Assembly (NCBI GenBank): GCA_943327755.2 | Contig: CALPYF020000071.1 | Span: 1 to 12,226 of the forward strand | Length of the DNA: 12,226 bases | Origin: Deinococcus hopiensis KR-140 | Lineage (GTDB): Bacteria; Deinococcota; Deinococci; Deinococcales; Deinococcaceae | Reading direction: 5' to 3' | Shown: one piece after another, positions 1-6,621 of the stretch | Numbering within the stretch: position 1 is the stretch's first letter | Layout: each line of letters begins with the position of its first letter | Notes under the pieces: generated by a model | Database searches by the model: none | Seen by the model: the letters and a program-made list of their open reading frames with translations, nothing else | What the model was told of the DNA's origin: nothing | Position numbers and translations under genes: made by a program

Positions 1-659
1 GACACCTTGCAGCGGACCCAGCGGCCATACGTCAAGCAGGCCTGCTGAAAGAGGTCACTGGTGAAATCGCTGCCCCCATCACTCTGCACCAGGATGCACT
101 CCGCGATCCCCTGAGCGCTGAGCACGGTCATCGCCTCGTCGAGCGTCCATTTCGCGAGGTGCATTGACAGGCTCCGCACCACACAGTTGGCCAGCACCAC
201 CCGTGATGGAACGTCCAGCACGAAGTAGATCCAGCAGACCCCGTCGGACAGCGACAGCCGTGTCGCATCAATCTGCACCCGTCGACCTTCAGGCCAGTCC
301 TGTGGTGCGGAAACCTTCGGGGAAGGTTTCCGGGTCTTCCGAGGCTGAGGTGGGTGAAGGTGCAATTCCCCGAGGGCGACGCGGATCTTGTGCAATCCAA
401 TCTCTTCCCCCTGAGTTTTGAGTTCGTGGTACAGCAACCGATACCCAGCGGTCGGGTGGTGCAGGGCGACCTGGCGGATTTTCTCCTGTACTTCATCCCG
501 CTGCTGCTGACGGGCACAGCGCGCCTGCGCGCTGTGCTGATGATCCCGTAGGCGCCAGTACGGCACGCTGGCGTACTGCGCGAAGCGCCGAAGGCTCAGC
601 TGGGGTTGGCTCTGCCAGAGGACGAGCAGGTCGTCCAGCGTCAGAGCCGTCGCACTTTT
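1..659 (-). CDS. IS3-family transposase orfB (rve/DDE integrase core), partial
   Basis: The frame is open from the orfA overlap (about 659) to the window edge, giving roughly 219 residues. No convincing ATG is present at its start, which fits synthesis as an orfA-orfB fusion by -1 frameshifting. Visible family features are the N-terminal HTH_21-like stretch (KIRQVALHHPTAGYRLLYHE), then the catalytic core with the first Asp in RRVQIDATRL and the second in LVQSDGGSDFTS. The third catalytic residue (Glu) would lie beyond the window. The enzyme would cut and join the IS ends on DNA. With orfA broken upstream, the fusion protein cannot be made normally from this copy. Start position is uncertain; family is clear. 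Confidence 0.8.
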
Positions 660-966
660 CGCGCGATATCGAGCTCCAGTTCCTTTTCTGCCAGGATGCG
701 CTTCAGACGATCATTCTCCCGCTCCACCTGTGTGATCCCATGATCGTGCCGGTCCCCAGCGAGGCGGGCAGGCCCCATACGGGTGCCGTTCTGCCCAAGA
801 CGCGGGCTCGGCCCGCCTCGAGGAACTGGGTTTTCCACGTGTGGATCAGGCTTTCGTTCACGCCATGCTGCCGGGCTGCTTCAGCGACCCCGAGTTCACC
901 ACGGAGCACGCTCAGGACGATGGCTTCCTTCAGGTCAGTGCTCCAGGTTTTTCGCTGTTTCCCCAT
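641..966 (-). pseudogene. IS3-family transposase orfA (HTH), frameshifted
   Basis: Starts at an ATG at 966 with GGAG seven bases upstream. The first part (about 55 residues, starting MGKQRKTWSTDLKEAIVLSV) is a typical Tnp_1-type helix-turn-helix domain that binds the IS ends; it includes VAEAARQHGVNESLIHTWK. After FLEAGRAR, near 801-804, this frame turns to unrelated sequence and stops at 703. The expected continuation lies in another frame (LGQNGTRMGPARLAGD, then VERENDRLKRILAEKELELD, the leucine-zipper-like segment that joins orfA to orfB) and ends at 641. Gaining two bases (one extra CG in the GCCCGCGTC stretch) or losing one would explain the break. Family assignment is firm. That the break is real and not a sequencing error is inferred. 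Confidence 0.8.
650..661 (-). promoter_or_regulatory. Probable -1 programmed frameshift site (A-AAA-G) of the IS3 element
   Basis: On the minus strand the orfA frame reads GCG CGA AAA GTG CGA and ends shortly after (VRRL, stop). Slipping back one base on the A4 run gives AAA AGT GCG ACG, which opens directly into orfB. A-AAA-G is a recognised IS3-family slippery sequence that makes the OrfAB transposase. The overlap and frame relation are seen; function is inferred from the family. Confidence 0.6.
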
Positions 967-1018
967 GGTGAGCTCCAGTGTGCTCGTCCCTCTCTTCGAA
1001 AGGGTCAGATTCTGGAAG

Positions 1019-1595
1019 TCATCCCTGGAGCACTACCACCTCAACTGTGATAGAGGTTTCATTTAGCCAGACAGTCTCCATTTTTTGCCCTCTAGGAGCC
1101 ATTGAACAGGTCATGGCGCGAGCCCTAAACGGGATAGTGAGTATCCGGAATTGAATCATTTCCTGTTTCGGAGCGGGAAGATCAATAGTGCAGCGGACTG
1201 TGACGCCGACTTCGTCGTTGCCATACTGGGACAGCCGTGAAGACATACGTTGTTTCAAAATCGGCGTCATAAATATCGATCCGAAGCCCCTCTACTCTTC
1301 CGCAGAACAAGATTTGGTTCTGGTCGTCTATGCCATCGAAATCTGCACCGTGTATAGTGCAGCGGAGTCGCTGATGCGTCAATGCATCATAGAGATGATA
1401 GGTGGCGCCCTGAAGTCGCCCTGAGATCGTGTCGGAGCGTTGATAGTCATAGACGTTCACGCGCGGTCCGACAATCCCGGTAAAGAGCGCGGCTGGTTCA
1501 CGCTCAGCTGCGCTGCGCCGAATCGCTATGAACGGGCCCCCATGAATGGCGGTTGCGACGATGAATGCCAGACCCAGATGGAGATCGGCATTCAT
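1019..1595 (-). pseudogene. Hypothetical gene, frameshifted and truncated by the IS3 element
   Basis: The start ATG at 1595 is preceded by GGGGAAG about six bases upstream. The first frame gives 137 residues ending at 1182, with a hydrophobic N-terminus (LGLAFIVATAIHGGPFIAI) that could be a signal or membrane segment. It is followed by beta-rich sequence with recurring Tyr-Asp motifs (VNVYDYQRSD, YHLYDALTHQ, IDIYDADFE), suggestive of a degenerate internal repeat. Near 1228-1230 (GGG on the plus strand) the sensible sequence appears to switch frame: an extra base would join VFTAV to QYGNDEVGVTVRCTIDLPAP. The second frame then runs to 1019, and its last residues and stop codon come from the IS3 element, so the native 3' end is lost. 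I do not recognise the function; an extracytoplasmic location is possible. Confidence 0.5.
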
Positions 1596-1701
1596 GGTGC
1601 ACTTCCCCGGATTCTGGCGTGCAGGGGGCTGAGCGAGTGACTCAGATTTGACCAGGCTATGTGAGCCAAGGACGCCACTCCGCTCCCCATCAGCACGCCA
1701 A

Positions 1702-2073
1702 TCACAGCGTAGAGTCGTTCAGGATGAATACAGGCTCACTGGCCTGAGTCCCACCCGCAAAGCGGCGGGCTTCATCTATCACCAGTGCCTGCAACTGACG
1801 GGCTTTGGTGTGATCCCGGGAGGACGATGGAGGCGACATGAAGATGTGTCTCCAGGAGCCGTGGTCGAAGGTATAGCCTCCCTGTTTGGCTGCTTCGCGG
1901 AGCGTGAAGGCTTCTCCGAGCAACGTCAGGCAAATCCGCCAGCATCCATTGGTATCGTCTGAAATCTGACTGCTATCAGCTTCAGGCGATTCAGGGGCGC
2001 CGCCTTCCCACTGCCAGGTAGACAGCGACTGATCGGCGTCTTGAGCAGGTTGAACGGACGAGTGGAAGGGCAT
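1702..2073 (-). CDS. Hypothetical protein, 123 aa
   Basis: Not recognised. The start was chosen at the ATG at 2073 because GAGGAGAG lies about nine bases upstream. The protein is soluble-looking, with no signal peptide or membrane segment. It has a Ser/Pro/Gln-rich N-terminal third and a more ordered C-terminal half (EAAKQGGYTFDHGSWRHIF, then RQLQALVIDEARRFAG). It lies 106 bases upstream of the broken gene at 1595 and reads the same way, so the two could once have been co-transcribed. An overlapping frame starting at 2197 lacks a ribosome site and looks like a shadow. Coding status rests on the ribosome-binding site and length only. Confidence 0.45.
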   Translation of the reverse strand: MPFHSSVQPAQDADQSLSTWQWEGGAPESPEADSSQISDDTNGCWRICLTLLGEAFTLREAAKQGGYTFDHGSWRHIFMSPPSSSRDHTKARQLQALVIDEARRFAGGTQASEPVFILNDSTL

Positions 2074-2215
2074 GGGCCATCACTCTCCTCGATGCAGAAG
2101 CTGAGATTGGAACGAGAGGATCATAGCTCCTGTCAGTGTCAGTGTGCGCTGTCGGGATGAGAGGAGGGTTCCACTGACCCCTGAGCCTCTCGGTCAAGGA
2201 CGTCCCGATTGTTGC

Positions 2216-2437
2216 TTATGGGTCCTTGTCTCGGCGCGCCACCTCCAGATCCGCGCGCATCAGCTCAAAGTGCTCACGGGTGATGTCGCCCCGTGCGTAC
2301 CGTTCCCTGAGCAGGGTCATGGCGCTGTCGGCACGTGGGAGCAGCGGCCAGAACCGCATCAGAACAAGAATAGCCAGCACGGCGAACAGAAGAACATTGA
2401 ACCAGCCGAACCCGCTCATACCACATGCAGTCCACAT
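2216..2437 (-). CDS. Small membrane protein with C-terminal SHOCT domain
   Basis: 73 residues. The start ATG at 2437 has GGAGG five bases upstream; a second in-frame ATG (MSGFGWF) follows six codons later without as good a site. Residues about 10-33 (FNVLLFAVLAILVLMRFWPLL) form a single transmembrane helix. Residues about 40-66 (LLRERYARGDITREHFELMR) match the SHOCT consensus: a short helix pair with a Gly-Asp/Glu-Ile-Thr turn, common at the C-terminus of small bacterial membrane proteins and thought to mediate oligomerisation or localisation. It lies 69 bases downstream of the SARP-type regulator on the same strand, so the two may form an operon. The family is clear; its role is not known. 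Confidence 0.85.
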   Translation of the reverse strand: MWTACGMSGFGWFNVLLFAVLAILVLMRFWPLLPRADSAMTLLRERYARGDITREHFELMRADLEVARRDKDP

Positions 2438-2506
2438 TGCATCCTCCAGCGCCGCAGCGCTCGTACAGACTGCGCTAGGGGTGTTACCAGTCGGTGACCA
2501 GCCTGC

Positions 2507-3595
2507 TCAGCACCAGCGCTGAATCTGCCAAGCTCCCGGGCCGTTCCAGACGCGACTGAGTTGAATGACCAGGTCGTCACCCAGGCTCGACCAGAGTTCC
2601 ACCTCTTCAACGGACCCTGAGCCACTTCTCAGGCGAGTGGCTTCCAATTGAAATGAGAGCAGTCGGGGCGTACCGTTCCAGACGACCTTCACGCCCGCCG
2701 TTGTTCGTTCGACGAAGCTCAAGCTGGATGTAGGGGAGATCGACTGACGCAGCAAATCCTCAGTAATGAGGCGCCGCAGATTCCCGTGACAATGACTGCT
2801 TGGAGCCAACGGTGACTGATCCGCGGCGCGGTGTAGGGGCGCCTGTCCTTCCACTCGGGGACACACAGACGCGCCGGACTGCAGTCGTTGCGCGAGCTGC
2901 CAGGTGGGCAGCGCCGGCAGGGCAGAGAACTCTCGCTGCAGGAGATTCATGTATCGCCGGTAGTGTTCCAGTGCGGCAGATGTCCCCTGAACAACCGAGA
3001 GACAGGCCATAAACCGTTCGTGCACCGCTTCATCCAGATAAGGATCAAGTCTCAGGGCCTGAGTGAGACACGTGACAGCTTCCTGGCACGCGCCTCGTAC
3101 GCACTGCGCGGCACCCAGATCCAGCTGAGCCTGCGTGTATGCCGCTTGGTGTTCACTTCTTGGACAGGCGACCCATTCGGCGGTCACATCGGTCAGGAAC
3201 GGGCCTCGATAGTAGAGCACGGCGCGGTGAAGAGCTGGAATGGAACCCTCGGGGCCGGTCCGCTCAGCCTCAATGAGAGAACGGTGGAAGGCGTAAATGT
3301 CTGTGTGCCGCCACATGTCCGGGGAGAGGTGGTACCGGCCGCTGTCTTCTTCAACTGTGTCATGAGCGCCCAGCGTGCCGCGTAACCGGTGCAGTGTTAC
3401 GCGGAAGTGATTGTTGGTCTGCGCCGTATCGTCCTGATTCCAGAGCCCGTCGATAATTTGAGCGCGTGTCCGGCCATCTGGAAAGGACAGCAGGTACTGC
3501 AGCAGATCACGGGCACTGACAGCCGTCCAGGTGAGTGGCTGGCCCTCCCGAGAGAATGAGGTATGTCCGAAAGTCGTAATCTGGATGCCGGACAT
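2507..3595 (-). CDS. SARP/BTAD-family transcriptional activator
   Basis: 362 residues; the start ATG at 3595 has GGCGGGAG about seven bases upstream. Residues about 1-95 form an OmpR/PhoB-type winged helix as in SARP and other BTAD regulators, with the likely recognition helix at NNHFRVTLHRLR (61-72) and the wing at SGRYHL. Residues about 98-245 fit the bacterial transcriptional activation domain: DIYAFHRSLIEA, YYRGPFL, then TPR-like helices (CLTQALRLDPYLDEAVHERF and ALEHYRRYMNLL). Residues 241-362 have no recognised domain and no NB-ARC ATPase, so this is a short one. Members of this family bind direct repeats near promoters and activate transcription. It is divergent from the BON gene and upstream of the SHOCT gene, its most likely targets (inferred). 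The ligand or signal is unknown. Confidence 0.88.
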   Translation of the reverse strand: MSGIQITTFGHTSFSREGQPLTWTAVSARDLLQYLLSFPDGRTRAQIIDGLWNQDDTAQTNNHFRVTLHRLRGTLGAHDTVEEDSGRYHLSPDMWRHTDIYAFHRSLIEAERTGPEGSIPALHRAVLYYRGPFLTDVTAEWVACPRSEHQAAYTQAQLDLGAAQCVRGACQEAVTCLTQALRLDPYLDEAVHERFMACLSVVQGTSAALEHYRRYMNLLQREFSALPALPTWQLAQRLQSGASVCPRVEGQAPLHRAADQSPLAPSSHCHGNLRRLITEDLLRQSISPTSSLSFVERTTAGVKVVWNGTPRLLSFQLEATRLRSGSGSVEEVELWSSLGDDLVIQLSRVWNGPGAWQIQRWC

Positions 3596-3839
3596 GGGTG
3601 CACTCCCGCCGGAACCCCAGAGTGGGTGCGGGCTGCCGTGACGCTAAAGAACGACTGGAAAATGGGCAGGGCTCTGTGGAAAGAACGGAGCCTCCGGTTT
3701 CAGTAGTCTAGGCCTCAGGGTCCCCATGTTCCTGAAAGGCAGCTAAAGGCGGAGCGGTAACTCGCCGGTTACAGGTGGCAGCTAGGGTGCTCGCACTTCC
3801 GGGGGCGCTGCCCAGTCCCTCTGGATCCGAGGAGCAGCT
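3596..3839. promoter_or_regulatory. Divergent regulatory region between SARP regulator and BON gene
   Basis: This 244-base gap must hold both divergent promoters. Two structures are seen near the BON side: an inverted repeat GTAAC-N6-GTTAC (3757-3761 and 3768-3772), and a direct repeat GGCAGCTA (3738-3745 and 3777-3784) that brackets it. SARP-type proteins usually bind direct repeats, so these are candidate operator sites. I could not place -35/-10 boxes with confidence. The regulatory role is inferred. Confidence 0.4.
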
Positions 3840-4523
3840 ATGCGGCACACGTTGACCGATCAGGACCTGCGCGCTGAAGTGCAGCGGGCCCTCGCGCTTG
3901 AACCTTCGGTTCCGCAGATCCATATTGGCGTGAATGTGCAGGACGGTCACGTAACATTCACAGGATCCGTGCCGAGTTACGCCGCTGCGCTGGAAGCACG
4001 CCGAGTTGCGCTACAGGTGCGTGGTGTGCGCTCCTTGCACGAGGACCTGACGGTGGCCCTCCCCCTCGCCCACCGGCGCGATGATCTCGCCCTCACGCAT
4101 GAGATCGCCCTGACGCTGCGCGGGCACGTGTTTCTCCAGGGGCAGGCCGTTCATGTGTCATCGGCGCGTGGGTGTGTCACGTTGAGCGGTGACGTGGAGT
4201 GGCACTACCAGCGTTTGATGGCTGAACATAGTCTGTGGCACGTGATAGGCGTGCGCCGCCTGAGCAACATGATCTACCTGACCCGGCGCGTTCCGGTGGC
4301 CGCTGAAGCACTCCAGAGCGAGTTGCAACAGGCACTGCGGCGCCACGGTTCGCTGCGCAAGGTACACGTCAGTATCGCCAAGCGAGAAGTGGTGCTCACC
4401 GGCGAAGTTGAAACCTGGTCCGATCATCAGATCACTGAGCAGCTGACGTGGGCGCATGCCGGCGTGCAAACCGTCAGGAATCAGGTGGAGGTGACCTGGA
4501 CGCGCTCCCGCCTGTCACATTGA
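3840..4523 (+). CDS. Triple BON-domain protein
   Basis: 227 residues; the start ATG at 3840 has GAGGAG six bases upstream. Three BON domains in tandem can be seen: residues about 6-73 (LRAEVQRALALEPSVPQIHI, then VTFTGSVPSYAAALEARRVA), about 80-148 (VTLSGDVEWHYQRLMAEHSL) and about 152-222 (VVLTGEVETWSDHQITEQLT). Each shows the family's alpha-beta fold, with the V-x-L-x-G-x-V strand and the following helix. BON domains in OsmY-like and secretin-associated proteins are thought to bind phospholipid or membranes. There is no signal peptide here, so a cytoplasmic or membrane-surface role is possible. Tandem-BON proteins are often stress-related. Divergent from the SARP regulator, which may control it (inferred). 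Family assignment is secure. Confidence 0.9.
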   Translation: MRHTLTDQDLRAEVQRALALEPSVPQIHIGVNVQDGHVTFTGSVPSYAAALEARRVALQVRGVRSLHEDLTVALPLAHRRDDLALTHEIALTLRGHVFLQGQAVHVSSARGCVTLSGDVEWHYQRLMAEHSLWHVIGVRRLSNMIYLTRRVPVAAEALQSELQQALRRHGSLRKVHVSIAKREVVLTGEVETWSDHQITEQLTWAHAGVQTVRNQVEVTWTRSRLSH

Positions 4524-5008
4524 CCATGCAGAGCGCGTCTCTGTTCCCGTTGCCTGACTCGGCTAGAAATCACGCAACTGCACGGCGCACAGTCAATGAA
4601 CAGTCAGCGGGGATCATGAGCAGACACGGGCTTGGGCACTGACCTGATTGAGTGAGTGCCGTCAAGGGCATGGGAATGCCGAAGGGCACGCAACGCCTTC
4701 ACAGGATCAGCCGCTCACATCAAGACGGTCAGGATGCGTCAGGCGTTTCGCTGTACTGGCGTGACAGCGCGCGGTCAGCAACCCGCACCGCCTTTCAGAA
4801 CTACGTACGATAGAAGAGACTCCAGTGCATAACCAGAGACAACGCGAAGGACCGGAGGGCGGGATGACCCCTGAAACGGTACAGCACAGCCGCTCAACCC
4901 CTCTGAGCCCGCAGGGTGCCCGGCGCGGCCTCACCGACGAGACTGCGGCACAATCGCAAGTACTGAACGGGAAGAATATCTTCAGAATAGGGCACTCCGG
5001 TGGTGTCC
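4524..5008. other. Gap with no convincing gene; possible small ORF interrupted by IS630
   Basis: 485 bases. A plus-strand frame starting at ATG 4864 has GGAGG about six bases upstream and stays open into the IS630 element at 5010. Removing the IS in silico (with one TA copy) joins this frame to the open frame on the other side, ending at 6473 (about 143 codons). The translated sequence is Arg/Ser/Pro-rich and resembles nothing I know, so it may be chance. A small hairpin GGCAT-GGGA-ATGCC lies at 4667-4680. No terminator with a T tract was seen after the BON gene. Confidence 0.3.
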
Positions 5009-5026
5009 TAGTGGATGACCACAGGC
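5008..5026 (+). repeat. Left terminal inverted repeat of the IS630 element with TA target
   Basis: CTAGTGGATGACCACAGGC matches the reverse complement of 6171-6189 over all 19 bases. TA at 5009-5010 is one target-duplication copy. Confidence 0.92.
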
Positions 5027-5036
5027 ATGAAGATAG

Positions 5037-5666
5037 CTATTCATTGACGTGGTAGTGGCGCTTGAGTTTGTCCCGTGCCGCCGATATCGAGAACTGCCAA
5101 TTCGCCCGCACCGACCGCGCATTGCGGTCAGTTTCCCACGCCAGCAATTCCGCTTCGACTGCGTCCACACTGGCCAAGCGCTGCCCCAGACACTGTCGTT
5201 GCAGGACTGACCACTCCAGTTCCGCCATGTTGAGCCACGACGCATGTTTGGGCGTGTACACCCATTCGAAGCGTCGGCTCAGCCGACGCGCCTCCTCCGC
5301 CGGGAGGTACTGATACAGCGCGGCCGGACTATGCGTCGACAGCTGATCCAGCACCAGCACGATCGTATCTGCTGCTGCGTACCGCACGTCCAGCGCCTGA
5401 AGTTGCGCCGCGAACTCGGCGTTCCCTCGCCGCTCCGTGACCGTCACGGTGCGCTGACCCATCAGCGGTTCGAAGGCCACGAAGAAATTCACCGTGCCAC
5501 AGCGTTTGTATTCATGATCGACCCGTGCCGGGTATCCCGGCACGGGTGGCAGCGGATCGCGCACATGATCGACCAACTGGTACGACTTTTCGTCGAAGCA
5601 GATCACGGGCCGACGGGTATCGTAGGGGAGGGCGTAAGTGTCCAGTACGGCTTCCATACACCACAC
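5037..5666 (-). CDS. IS630 transposase, catalytic DDE frame
   Basis: The coordinates use the GTG at 5666, but the frame is open further back to the A7 run at about 5731, and the fused protein would be about 370 residues from 6148. Catalytic residues of the DDE_3 core are visible: Asp in VICFDEKSYQL, Asp in VLVLDQLSTHSP and Glu in SWLNMAELEWS. The spacing is normal for IS630. This enzyme cuts at the inverted repeats and inserts at TA. Translation of the core probably needs frameshifting on A7; independent initiation at the GTG is a weaker alternative, since no clear ribosome site was found. Confidence 0.9.
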   Translation of the reverse strand: MWCMEAVLDTYALPYDTRRPVICFDEKSYQLVDHVRDPLPPVPGYPARVDHEYKRCGTVNFFVAFEPLMGQRTVTVTERRGNAEFAAQLQALDVRYAAADTIVLVLDQLSTHSPAALYQYLPAEEARRLSRRFEWVYTPKHASWLNMAELEWSVLQRQCLGQRLASVDAVEAELLAWETDRNARSVRANWQFSISAARDKLKRHYHVNE

Positions 5667-5677
5667 GAAGTCTGCGC

Positions 5678-6148
5678 CTACCTGGGCGACACACCAACTC
5701 TCGACCTGCCACGGCTTGAGGACGTTTTTTTCAGCGTACGCCGGACAGTTTCATCACTGATGCTGTCCACGATCCCCAGCGTCACCAGTCGATCAGCCAG
5801 CAACTGCATCGTCCAGGTTTCGCGCCCGACGGGCGCGGAGCACACTTCGGCAATGAGGATGGCCGTCCCGTGCGCATCAAGTTTGGGCGGCTGTTTCGGT
5901 CGGGCTCTTTCGTACAGGGCGGCCTGAAGGCGGCCCTGTACGAACTTGCGTCGGATGGACGCCACCGTCACGGTGCTGACGCCCACCCGCTCGGCGACGT
6001 CCCGATCCTTCAGTCCCTGGTCACTGAGCAGTAACAGGCGTGCGCGGGTCATCACCCGCGCACTGTGGACTCCTTTGCGGGTCATGTCCGTCAGTTCCTG
6101 CCGCTCGTGTGCCGTCAACGCCACCACAAACTGTTTCTGTCGCCCCAT
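5678..6148 (-). CDS. IS630 transposase, N-terminal frame (DNA binding)
   Basis: 156 residues from an ATG at 6148. Residues about 10-75 form a helix-turn-helix domain (LTAHERQELTDMTRKG, then LKDRDVAERVGVSTVTVASI), the usual IS630 end-binding domain. A winged-helix-like stretch with LADRLVTLGIVDSISDETVR follows. Sensible homology stops at VRRTLKK, encoded by the A7 run; beyond it this frame gives a Ser/Arg-rich tail (TSSSRGRSRVGVSPR) that looks like out-of-frame read-through. The catalytic core continues in the -1 frame. A separate short product may also be made. The family is firm. Confidence 0.9.
   Translation of the reverse strand: MGRQKQFVVALTAHERQELTDMTRKGVHSARVMTRARLLLLSDQGLKDRDVAERVGVSTVTVASIRRKFVQGRLQAALYERARPKQPPKLDAHGTAILIAEVCSAPVGRETWTMQLLADRLVTLGIVDSISDETVRRTLKKTSSSRGRSRVGVSPR
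5725..5740 (-). promoter_or_regulatory. A7 frameshift site in the IS630 transposase
   Basis: On the minus strand the N-terminal frame reads CTG AAA AAA ACG. Re-reading one A (-1) gives CTG AAA AAA AAC GTC, which continues into the DDE core as KKNVLKPWQ. Homopolymeric A runs are known frameshift sites in IS elements, including IS630 members. A one-base deletion in the run, or a sequencing error, is the alternative. Confidence 0.55.
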
Positions 6149-6170
6149 CCCTCAGCTTAGATCAAGCCAA

Positions 6171-6189
6171 GCCTGTGGTCATCCACTAG
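6171..6189 (-). repeat. Right terminal inverted repeat of the IS630 element with TA target
   Basis: An exact inverted copy of 5008-5026. TA at 6187-6188 is the second target-duplication copy. It is followed directly by the stump of another transposase (6191-6292). Confidence 0.92.
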
Positions 6190-6190
6190 T

Positions 6191-6292
6191 TTGGTCGAGG
6201 CTCAGATTCGCTCCGTGCAGTCGAAAACGTTGCGGTCGCTCCGTCTCCGTGTCGTCCTGGCCATACTCGCTCACAACCTTGCCCAACCCTAA
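6191..6292 (+). pseudogene. C-terminal stump of a DDE transposase, IS982-like
   Basis: The frame reads LVEAQIRSVQSKTLRSLRLR, then VVLAILAHNLAQP and a stop at 6290-6292. The pattern (V-x-S/T-K-T-L-x-S-L-R-L-R-V plus I-L-A-H-N-L at the very end) is typical of the C-terminus of IS982-type transposases. Upstream codons across the IS630 insertion do not continue the homology, so the element was already truncated or the junction is rearranged. The resemblance is from memory of the family; the exact family is uncertain. Confidence 0.5.
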
Positions 6293-6621
6293 ACGGGGTT
6301 TGGAACCGATTGCGGGGAGCAGGTCAGCTCCGCTTCCTGCTCCACAAAGACTTCAAGCGGGTGAACTGATGGACTGCCGGAGATGGCCGGTCCACATCCC
6401 GGGGACACCACAGCGGTCCCCCAGTGCACGTGCGTCGCTCAACCAGCACGCCGCCCCGCCGACTTCTGAGTAGGCGAGGGCAGCGTGCTGGCCACCCATC
6501 CTGCTCGGGACAACCACCACGCCGTGCGAGATGCCCACCTTCGCCGAGGCGGGTGTGTCCGGCACGTGATGCCCGCTGCGGGGGGATAGGCAACAGCACC
6601 TGACCTGCTGTTCAATACCCT
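6293..6621. other. Gap after transposase stump, no convincing gene
   Basis: 329 bases. After the stump's stop there is a short inverted sequence AACCC-TAAACG-GGGTT, and further on GGAGCAGG with CCTGCTCC twelve bases later (within 6315-6343). These could be the remains of the lost element's end. A minus-strand frame (6353-6565, GTG start, about 70 codons, including VGISHGVVVVPSRMGGQHAA) looks somewhat protein-like, but it has no ribosome site and no recognised family. The promoter of the following protease gene must lie here; I could not fix its boxes. Confidence 0.35.

Larger units (their letters stand above)
1..1043 (-). mobile_element. IS3-family insertion sequence, one end, cut by window edge
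   Basis: Seen: an orfA/orfB pair on the minus strand with a -1 slippery site between them, which is the IS3 layout. The orfA-proximal terminus is inferred near 1043: read on the minus strand the sequence begins TGAGGTGGTAGTGCTCCAGG, with the TGA start usual for IS3 ends, about 77 bases before the orfA ATG. The reading frame of the neighbouring gene runs across this point into the element, as expected for an insertion. The other end lies outside the window, so the inverted repeat and target duplication cannot be confirmed. OrfA is frameshifted, so this copy is probably not autonomous. Confidence 0.75.
5009..6188 (-). mobile_element. Complete IS630-family insertion sequence
   Basis: The ends are matched inverted repeats: CTAGTGGATGACCACAGGC at 5008-5026, and its exact reverse complement at 6171-6189. 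IS630 elements insert at TA and duplicate it, and a TA is present at both ends (5009-5010 and 6187-6188). This gives an element body of 5011-6186, 1176 bases. It holds two minus-strand frames joined through an A7 run, both of the IS630/Tc1-mariner type. Matched ends, target duplication and undamaged frames suggest a fairly recent, possibly active copy. Confidence 0.93.

Noticed and set aside
128..517. 129-codon minus-strand frame in the IS3 region
   Set aside because: It overlaps orfB on the same strand in another frame; orfB has the DDE core while this one is Cys/Arg/Ser-rich noise.
2888..3385. 165-codon plus-strand frame opposite the SARP regulator
   Set aside because: No family resemblance; the minus-strand frame has clear winged-helix and BTAD features.
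5244..5927. 227-codon plus-strand frame inside the IS630 element
   Set aside because: It is antisense to the DDE core with all catalytic residues in place; the translation shows no domain.
1124..6299. A shared word CCCTAAACGGG near 1124 and near 6287
   Set aside because: Only 11 bases, with no extended similarity. The first copy lies in coding sequence of the broken gene, so a common IS end is not supported.
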